From positions 3,741,191 through 3,805,190 of the forward strand of contig NZ_JRYR02000001.1 of the NCBI RefSeq assembly GCF_000807855.2: a stretch of 64,000 nucleotides of DNA. Direction: 5' to 3'. Under the pieces are notes generated by a model. It did no database searches, was not told the origin of the DNA, and was given only the letters and a program-made list of their open reading frames with translations. Position 1 is the stretch's first letter. The number at the start of each line of letters is the position of its first letter. This stretch comes from Flammeovirga pacifica. GTDB lineage: Bacteria > Bacteroidota > Bacteroidia > Cytophagales > Flammeovirgaceae. Both the position numbers and the translations under genes were made by a program. This document shows positions 1 to 7,700 of the stretch, one piece after another.

Positions 1-1089
1 CCGGTAGAAAGAATGATGAACCTTCATATTGAAGAATCTGATAAAGGATATCTTGAGATGGAACAAAAAGGTTGGGATTATTTATTTGAAGTAGACAATC
101 CTGATAAATGGGAAGTAAAAGCAAGATTTACTAGTTATAATAAGGAAATCACATACGGAGATATTAATTATAATGATAATCAAAAATTAGTGTCTTTTGA
201 TATCCCAACTGAAATGAAGACAGGTAAAATTTATACTATGGACTTAGTTCATTTACCAAAAACATCATTTAATGTCGACGATAATGTTGTAGAAACTAAA
301 GAAAATGTTCAGATAAATAACGGTGGTGAAAATAAGTCTTCTGTTGAAATAACTAAAAGAAATTCAACTGGAGAAGTGTTAGAATCTAACGAGGAAAAAG
401 TGTTCTATACATCATCATTTAGAACAAGTCAGTGGAAAACATTCCCTGAAAAAATAAGAAATCTTCATTTTTCAGAAGGAACAACAAGTGTTTTACCAGG
501 ATCGTTTAGATTCCAAATGAGCACGTTTTTTAATGCAATAAACAATGAAACGTTGGATGATATTGAAGTAAATGGGAGTAAAAATTCTGATCCGCTAATT
601 AATATTAAAGTTGATTTCGAAGATCCTCATTTTAAACACTTGATTACCCCTTTAATGTATTTTGAATATCCTTTGGCAGGAGCTGAATTAAATTGGAGAA
701 ATGCTGAAAGTGGTTTTGGGTGGGTAAAACCAACCAATTCTTTATATTTTGATGATAACCATGAAAAAGGCAGTCTAACATTATCCGATGATGAACTATT
801 ATCCGGTAACTTAAACTATCATAATGGTTACAGGATCTTTTATAACCCAGATTATTTTATAGGTAAAGACTTTAAAGATTTTCAAGCAGAATTGGAGGAT
901 TTAAATGATAAAGGTTTACTTAATATTACTAATCCAGTAGTTGAGAAAAAGATAGATTTGATTCGTGTTGGAATTGGAGCACCAAAATTACAGGTAGGTG
1001 AATACCATATAATCTCAACCTATACTCTACCTGGTAAAAAAGTTCCATCATCAACGTTTAAAATTAAAATGACAAATAATATTCAATAG
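1..1089 (+). CDS. Secreted/structural protein of the toxin operon, 5' partial
   Basis: The frame is open through base 1, so the gene probably starts outside the window; the first in-window ATG is at 13. At least 358 residues are present, rich in Asn, Asp, Glu and aromatic residues, with beta-strand-like alternation and no membrane segment. I do not recognise a family. It ends four bases before the next gene and so belongs to the operon running to 11750. Because its neighbours carry signal peptides and Fn3-like repeats, an extracellular or cell-envelope structural role is a reasonable inference, but nothing in the sequence proves it. Confidence 0.75.
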   Translation, partial: PVERMMNLHIEESDKGYLEMEQKGWDYLFEVDNPDKWEVKARFTSYNKEITYGDINYNDNQKLVSFDIPTEMKTGKIYTMDLVHLPKTSFNVDDNVVETKENVQINNGGENKSSVEITKRNSTGEVLESNEEKVFYTSSFRTSQWKTFPEKIRNLHFSEGTTSVLPGSFRFQMSTFFNAINNETLDDIEVNGSKNSDPLINIKVDFEDPHFKHLITPLMYFEYPLAGAELNWRNAESGFGWVKPTNSLYFDDNHEKGSLTLSDDELLSGNLNYHNGYRIFYNPDYFIGKDFKDFQAELEDLNDKGLLNITNPVVEKKIDLIRVGIGAPKLQVGEYHIISTYTLPGKKVPSSTFKIKMTNNIQ

Positions 1090-1093
1090 CCTT

Positions 1094-3184
1094 ATGCTTA
1101 ATAGAATAAACTTAATATATATCCTGACTTTGGGAATTCTATACTCAATTAATGCTCAAGATGAAGTATTAATTCCTGAAATAAAGGTACTAGGTAAAGT
1201 AACAGAAAGTGAAAACCATTTGAGGTGGGCTCCAAATAATTCTTTGTCTTGGGATCTACTCAGAAAATATGGGTATAAAGTTGAAAGAATTACCACATTT
1301 AGAAATGGTAAACTTTTAGATAACCCCGAGAAAAAGTGGTTAATTAATAAGTTATTACCTAAACCAGAAGAAGAATGGGGAAAAGCATTTGATGCAGATA
1401 CATCAGATATGTATATCGCAGTGGCAGCTCAAGCTATTTATGGGACGTCTTTTGATGTTTCTTCCTCATCTATGAATAATTCACCTTTAGCTTCTATAGT
1501 TCATCAAGTAAAAGAAAGAGAGGCAAGATTTTCATATGCATTATTTGGGGCAGATCAATCAAAAAAAGTAGCAGAACTTTCTGGGATAAGTTGGACTGAT
1601 AGAGAAATCAAAAAAGGAGAAAGGTATTTATATAGGGTGTATTCTTTGGTACCAGATTCTATTGAAGTAATCAAAACCGGTAAGGTTTTATTAAATACAG
1701 ATGATGTTAAACCATTACCCAAACCATGGAATGTAAATGCCTTTTATAGAGAAGGCCAAGTTCATATAGTATGGAATTGGTTTGTATTAAGTGATGTGTA
1801 CAATAGTTATTGGGTGCAACGATCAGATAACAATGGAGCATCTTATACTGATTTAACTGAGGTGCCGTTTGTTCAACCTTCAAAAGACACACCTTCACCT
1901 AACATGTTATTTGTAGACACATTAGGTAGTCAGACAGGTGATTTTTTATATAGAATTAAAGGTAAAGATTCTTTTGGTGATTGGGGACCATATTCACCCC
2001 CTTATAAAGTAAATGTAAAAAACAGCATGAATTTTACTCCAAAGATTGATGTAAAGGAAGATGAAATTTCAGGTAATGTAAGGGTGTCTTGGGAAATAAA
2101 AGAGAATGAAAAAATTGGAGTGAAAGCTCTTTTACTTGTAAGAGGTGAAAATGATAAAGTCTTTAAGGACACACTTAGTAAAAATATACCTGTTCAAACA
2201 GGTGATTTTCTAGATATTGGGCCAGGTCCTTCTAACTATTATAAGTTAGGAGCACTTGGAGAAACAGGTGATATAAATTGGTCTTTGGTTTCTTTTTACC
2301 AGACGATTGATAGTATTCCACCTGATGCACCTAAAGGTTTGATAGCTACTATTGATTCTTTAGGTAGAGTTGATATAGAATGGGACGAAAATATTGAGTC
2401 AGATATTTTAGGGTACAGAGTTTATCGTTCAAATGAAAAAAATGGGCAATATGCACAAGTAACCAATAAAGAAATAAAAGCTATTTCTTTTCAAGATTCA
2501 ATTAGTATAAAAGTATTAAATAAAAAAATCTTTTATAAGGTTCTCGCAATAGATTTAAGAGGTAATCCTTCTAACTTTTCAGATCCATTAGAAGTAGCTA
2601 GACCAGATATAATTCCTCCATCAGCACCTTTAATAGGCAAAACATCAAATACATCAAAAGGTCCTTCTTTTGAATGGTATCCGAGTGCAAGTAATGATGT
2701 AATGTATCATTTGATTTATAGAAAGGGAGCATCAAAAGCAGAGACGTGGGAACTTATTAAGGAATACCAAAATCCTCTAGGAAAGCAAACATTTACTGAT
2801 TCATCAATTGTTACAAATCAGGTTCATTATTATCTAATGATTGCAGTGGATGAATCTGGGTTAGAATCTATTCCTACAAAACCTGTTGGCTTACATTCCT
2901 ATGATAATAAAGTGAGGGCAGGGGTAAAAGATTTAAAGATTTCACGAAAAGAGAATGCCATTGACTTAGACTGGGTTTCTCCAATCTCAGAAGAGTTCTT
3001 TGTAGATATATATAAATCAATTGATAACGAACCTATTCGTTTTTATAAAAGGTTAGATGGTGTATCAAGTAAATTTACTGATAATGAAGTAAAAGATGGA
3101 AAGGTATATTCATATAGAGTAAAAGTGAAATATAAAGAAGGAGGATCCTCAAATTATAGTTCTAAAGTCGAACTGAAATATTAA
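1094..3184 (+). CDS. Secreted fibronectin type III repeat protein
   Basis: 696 residues beginning with a clear signal peptide (LIYILTLGILYSINAQ, cleavage near residue 21). From about residue 205 onward there are successive Fn3-like units: patterns such as VHIVWNW, VDIEWDEN, FEWYPS and IDLDWVSP mark B-strands, and YRVY, YKVLA, YYLMIAVD and YSYRVKV mark later strands, with Pro-rich linkers (IPPDAPKG, IPPSAPL) between units. No catalytic motif is visible. It lies 4 bp after the preceding gene and 28 bp before the next. Such arrays usually act as extracellular spacers or scaffolds; here it may display or help export the large toxin encoded downstream (inference from operon context). Confidence 0.85.
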   Translation: MLNRINLIYILTLGILYSINAQDEVLIPEIKVLGKVTESENHLRWAPNNSLSWDLLRKYGYKVERITTFRNGKLLDNPEKKWLINKLLPKPEEEWGKAFDADTSDMYIAVAAQAIYGTSFDVSSSSMNNSPLASIVHQVKEREARFSYALFGADQSKKVAELSGISWTDREIKKGERYLYRVYSLVPDSIEVIKTGKVLLNTDDVKPLPKPWNVNAFYREGQVHIVWNWFVLSDVYNSYWVQRSDNNGASYTDLTEVPFVQPSKDTPSPNMLFVDTLGSQTGDFLYRIKGKDSFGDWGPYSPPYKVNVKNSMNFTPKIDVKEDEISGNVRVSWEIKENEKIGVKALLLVRGENDKVFKDTLSKNIPVQTGDFLDIGPGPSNYYKLGALGETGDINWSLVSFYQTIDSIPPDAPKGLIATIDSLGRVDIEWDENIESDILGYRVYRSNEKNGQYAQVTNKEIKAISFQDSISIKVLNKKIFYKVLAIDLRGNPSNFSDPLEVARPDIIPPSAPLIGKTSNTSKGPSFEWYPSASNDVMYHLIYRKGASKAETWELIKEYQNPLGKQTFTDSSIVTNQVHYYLMIAVDESGLESIPTKPVGLHSYDNKVRAGVKDLKISRKENAIDLDWVSPISEEFFVDIYKSIDNEPIRFYKRLDGVSSKFTDNEVKDGKVYSYRVKVKYKEGGSSNYSSKVELKY

Positions 3185-3212
3185 TAATATCAAATTACTG
3201 AATAAAAATACT

Positions 3213-3917
3213 ATGAAAGTTAGAATTACTATTACATCCTTACTGTTATTTATTTTTTTCAACATAAATAATTTATTTGCTCAAATTATTTTAGAGAAAG
3301 GTAAGTACTATATAAAGCCTATGGTAAACACAAATGACCTTCCAGATGTTTCAAATTCAGAATTTTCATGTAATACTAATTCAATTGTGGTTTATGAAGA
3401 TAAAATGTCATCTTCTCCTTTTACAATAGATTTTCAATATACTTTTTATCACAAATCTTATATGTACCGAGATGACACAAGAAAACCATGCTCACCTAAG
3501 GATTTGGGTACAAATAATTGTGTTTGTATTGAGTTGTCTAAAACGGAGTCGAATTTAATTTCAAAAGAGCACACCATAAATAGAGAAGGTGAGCTTTACG
3601 GGAGAATTGATAATCAGTCAGTTAATGTTAGTGGTGATGATTATAGATATTGGGTTATTTGGTATTACATAGACGAAGATAAGCCTATTAAGCAAGGTTC
3701 TAATAGTAAATTTAGAGCTCCCAATATCTTTGATAATATTAATGAGGAATATTATTGGGTATTAACTTTTCTAAATGGAGAACAAAAAATAGACTCAACT
3801 TCCAGAATCATAGACATTAATGGAATGGATCAACTTCACTCAATACAAGTTGTGTCTTCTTCATTTAAATCTAAATGTTTACTTATGAAAAATGATGATG
3901 AAATAGCTTTAAAATGA
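3213..3917 (+). CDS. Secreted hypothetical protein, paralogue of the next gene
   Basis: 234 residues with an N-terminal signal peptide (ITSLLLFIFFNINNLFAQ). The mature part starts IILEKGKYYIKP and carries several cysteines (around CNTN, CSPKDLG and CVCIEL) that could form disulphides in the periplasm or outside the cell. Its C-terminal third (EEYYWVLTFLNGEQKI to SIQVVSSSFKS) aligns by eye with the C-terminal third of the following gene (LEYHWLLTSFDGKELI to TIQVVSKQIQS), so the two look like tandem paralogues. I do not recognise the family. It sits inside the polymorphic-toxin operon, and a structural or accessory secretion role is only inferred. Confidence 0.8.
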   Translation: MKVRITITSLLLFIFFNINNLFAQIILEKGKYYIKPMVNTNDLPDVSNSEFSCNTNSIVVYEDKMSSSPFTIDFQYTFYHKSYMYRDDTRKPCSPKDLGTNNCVCIELSKTESNLISKEHTINREGELYGRIDNQSVNVSGDDYRYWVIWYYIDEDKPIKQGSNSKFRAPNIFDNINEEYYWVLTFLNGEQKIDSTSRIIDINGMDQLHSIQVVSSSFKSKCLLMKNDDEIALK

Positions 3918-3991
3918 TCATTATTTTATATGTTAATAAACAAAACTTATCGTAATTATCTAAGCTAAAATTATCATTCTTTGAAAGAATT

Positions 3992-4702
3992 ATGAATAAT
4001 CTCTTACTAACAATCTCGCTATATTTTTTTCTGATAATTAAATCACATGGTCAAATTACCATTCAAAAAGGACAGCATATTTTTGTAAATCATGCTATTT
4101 CAGCAATGAGTTGTTCAGACTGTAGTTTGACTTTTGATTGGATTGTTGATATGAGTTTAGACCAACAGGAATATATCGAACATGCAGGTAATACCTATAT
4201 GATTACTCCAGAAACGGAGATTAATTTTAATTTTAGAATTATAAATGATTTTAGGCCTGATGATAACAACAATTGTAGCAGTTATGGACAAGACTATGAA
4301 AAAAATGCATCATGTAATTTTTGTTATCAATTTATTTATAAAAATTATTCCTATTTATGTCCTTTAAATGAATATGTGGGAATATACATACCTAACTTAG
4401 TATCACATACTCATAAGGTTAAGCCAAATTGTTTGTTGTTGACATATACTAGGGTATTAATTGAGGACGATAGACCTAAAGTAAGTTCTTTAGAGAAAGG
4501 AATAAAAGGTTATGTCCCTCCTCTAATTTTTAAAACACTTGATTTAGAGTATCATTGGTTACTAACAAGTTTTGACGGTAAAGAATTAATAATTAAAGAT
4601 ATTGAAGAACTAGATTCTAAATATTTGAATGATATAGTTACAATTCAAGTGGTATCAAAACAGATCCAATCACAACCATTAATATTACCAAGCATTCTAT
4701 AG
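3992..4702 (+). CDS. Secreted cysteine-rich hypothetical protein, tandem paralogue
   Basis: 236 residues with signal peptide LLLTISLYFFLIIKSHGQ and a mature start ITIQKGQHIFV that mirrors the previous protein. Cysteines cluster in SCSDCS, NNCSSYG and SCNFCYQ, more than in the paralogue. The C-terminal block LEYHWLLTSFDGKELI and IVTIQVVSKQIQS matches the preceding gene. It lies 74 bp after that gene and 40 bp before the toxin gene. The family is unknown to me. Duplication next to a polymorphic toxin suggests a co-secreted partner or assembly factor, but no motif confirms this. Confidence 0.8.
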   Translation: MNNLLLTISLYFFLIIKSHGQITIQKGQHIFVNHAISAMSCSDCSLTFDWIVDMSLDQQEYIEHAGNTYMITPETEINFNFRIINDFRPDDNNNCSSYGQDYEKNASCNFCYQFIYKNYSYLCPLNEYVGIYIPNLVSHTHKVKPNCLLLTYTRVLIEDDRPKVSSLEKGIKGYVPPLIFKTLDLEYHWLLTSFDGKELIIKDIEELDSKYLNDIVTIQVVSKQIQSQPLILPSIL

Positions 4703-4742
4703 ATTTTTTGAACTAAAAAACTAAGATTTTTTTAATACTAAC

Positions 4743-7700
4743 ATGAAGACTTTTAACTCTATTACTTTATTTATTTTAGTCTTTTTGACTTCTCTTTCAG
4801 CCTTTGGACAAAGGTATCCTGTTCAGACAACGTTCATGATAACTCCCCCTTATCCAATAAGGTTATCTGATTATGCTCAAGTTGGAAATACTAAGACCCA
4901 AGCAAGTGTTTGGTTAAAAGACTTATCGCAGCCTGATTTACCTGTTAAATTAAAGTTGAGAATAGAAAATTCTCAGAAAAGATTAATATTAGAGACAAAA
5001 CCAAGTTTTTCTCCTGAACCTATTCATCTTGTTGGGGGACAAACGGAGATTTTAGATGCAATTGTTTTAGGTCAATATTTTGAGCTTAATAACTTAACAG
5101 CTATAAGTGGTAGTACTTCTTCAATTATTAATAATGGAGGACGTTTACCAGATGGTTTTTATAAATTTTCTTTAGAGGTTTTAGATTTTTATACAGGAAG
5201 AAAAATTTCAAATACAAGTACGGTTCAATGCTTTTTGGTACTAAGTGATCCTCCATTATTAGTAATGCCGATGGATAAACAAAAAGTTATTGTAACAGAT
5301 CCTCAATTTTTAAATTTCTCATGGACACCTAGACATCTTGCATCACCAAATAAACCTCAAAATGTCACCTATAGATTTCAGGTTGTTGAAATTTTAAGAG
5401 ATAATCAGCCTGCAGGAGATGCTTTTGCTTCTACAAACCCTATTATTGATGAGGAAGGAATTTCAGTACCAGCTTATCAATTAACAGCTTTAGATGCTCC
5501 TTTATTTCCTGGTAATAAATATGGCTGGCGAGTTCAAGCTTATGATGAAGATGAAAATGGTTTAATTAAGAATGATGGTTGGAGTGAACCGAGAATCTTT
5601 CAATTTGGCGATGCTTGTACTGAATGTGACGACTTTGCAATAGCTAATACAACACATTCAAGAGCTGAATTAATATGGTCTGGTAAAATAGAACATTCTA
5701 CATATGAGGTTAGGTATAGAAGACAAGCAACAAAAGAAGATACAGATGAAATTCCTTGGAAAACAGATGAGTTTAATACTGATCAAGCAGTAATTAAACC
5801 ATTGACAGATAACACCATTTATGAATTTCAAGTTCGAGGACTTTGTCTTGGAAATCAAAAAGGTAATTGGTCAGAAATAAAAACGGCAACGACTGAAACT
5901 AAACCTGAATCAACCTATAGTTGTGATGGAGGACAAGTAATTATAGCTTGGGAGAATGATGAACCATTAACTACTCCTATGAAAGTAGGGGAACAGTTTA
6001 CTGCTGGAGATTTTGACATAACAGTAGTTGAAGATGATGTAAATAATGGAACACACTCTGGTATTGGAATGATAAGAATTCAAGCCTTTAATAAAGTGTT
6101 CTTTAATGTGGAATGGGATGATGTTACTGTTAATACAGATAATAGATTAATTGATGGAGAAGCATTAGTGACAGGTTCAGATACTGATATTATTCCACCG
6201 GAACTGGCGGCCGCGATTATGGATGGATTGGAGCAGTTAGATGCGGTTTTGGCAGAAGCAGAAGCAACGGCGGAGTTTATTGAAAATATTTTTGATAATC
6301 TTCCAGATGAGATAAAAAATGAAATTAGTGCAGGTAAAGCAGAGGTAGACGAAGCCAAAACAGAACTTGATAATGCGAAGGATATTTTAAAGGATGCAAA
6401 ACGTTCTGGAAATGAACAGGCAATTGCAGTAGCAGAACAATCTGTAGAAACTGCAAAGGCAGCAAAAGCAACAGCAAGGGCTAGTAAGAAACAAGCTTTT
6501 GAGAAAGCATTGGATCATATCAAAAATGAGTTGCAAGAAAGTATAAAGCTTTTTGTAAAGTTAGCCAATGGAATTAACAGAACATTAAGCACGCCAAAAG
6601 GTCCAGGTAGGGCAACTGAAGCACGACGTACCATTCAAGCCGGAGATGAATTATTAGCCAAGCTAGAAAGCTTGGATGGGCTGACTTCCCAAGGTCCTTC
6701 AGATGAAGCAGAAGAGGCCGCAAAGCAAGAACAGGATGCAGCCTTAGCCGACTTAGTGAAGTTTATGGGGAATATCATCACGAGTATTCAAGGCAATGAA
6801 CCATTGGATCCCTCGGGTGATGAGTTATTGACCGTAGATGAAAAATGGCAAGATGCACAAGGGGTATTGAGTAGATTTGAAGTAAAAAGTATTCCAGAAG
6901 CCTTTGAGATGACCCGTACAGCAGTATGGACGGTGAAGATGGTTTTTGAAACGATGTATGCAACGACTGCGAATGATGATGGAGAAATTCAAAGTGGTGA
7001 AGGCTGGCATGCGACGGATCGTTTGATTTTTACAAAAGCTGACAATACAGCGTATGGTTTTGATACTGGAGGGCGTGCCTTTGATATTGCGTATTATACA
7101 CAAGTTGATTTATCAGCTTTTGGCGAGTCCAATTATGTTTTACCGTGGGTGGCAGCGAGTGAAATGAATTCGGTAACTGTAGGAATCACAGGAGCAACAG
7201 AAGGCGTACAATTTAAAAGTGCAGACGGTTCACTGACCGCCTCCGCTTCAGGAGAGACGGTGTCTTTAACGGCTCACAAATCTAAAAAAGACACGGAATG
7301 GATTGCTTATAAACAAGTAGAGGGAGAAGAAAAGATTGTCGGTAAAATCAATGTGCAATCCTATGAACCGCAGACAGATTACAAACTTTATATCTATGCA
7401 GTAAATGGACAAACCTTACCAGACGGGAACGCAATTCAGACCTACCTTAACAATATCTATGGTCAGGCATTGATCAATTGGACAGTAGAGGTGAAAACGG
7501 ACCTTGCTTATACAGGTTGGGATACACAGAAGAATGATGGAAAAATCGAAGTAGCTGGTTCAGGACAGTTGACCGCCTATACCGAAGAACAGAAAAACAT
7601 CATCAAATACTTTAGGGATAATAATGATAAACCCAGAGGCAATGAGTTTGTCTTGTTCTGGTCTCCAAAAGCAAATTACAAATCAGAAGAAGGTGAAGTT

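Noticed and set aside
6080..6358. Minus-strand Ser/Ala-rich frame inside the toxin core
   Set aside because: It is the reverse complement of a helical Ala/Glu-rich coding region and has no independent support.
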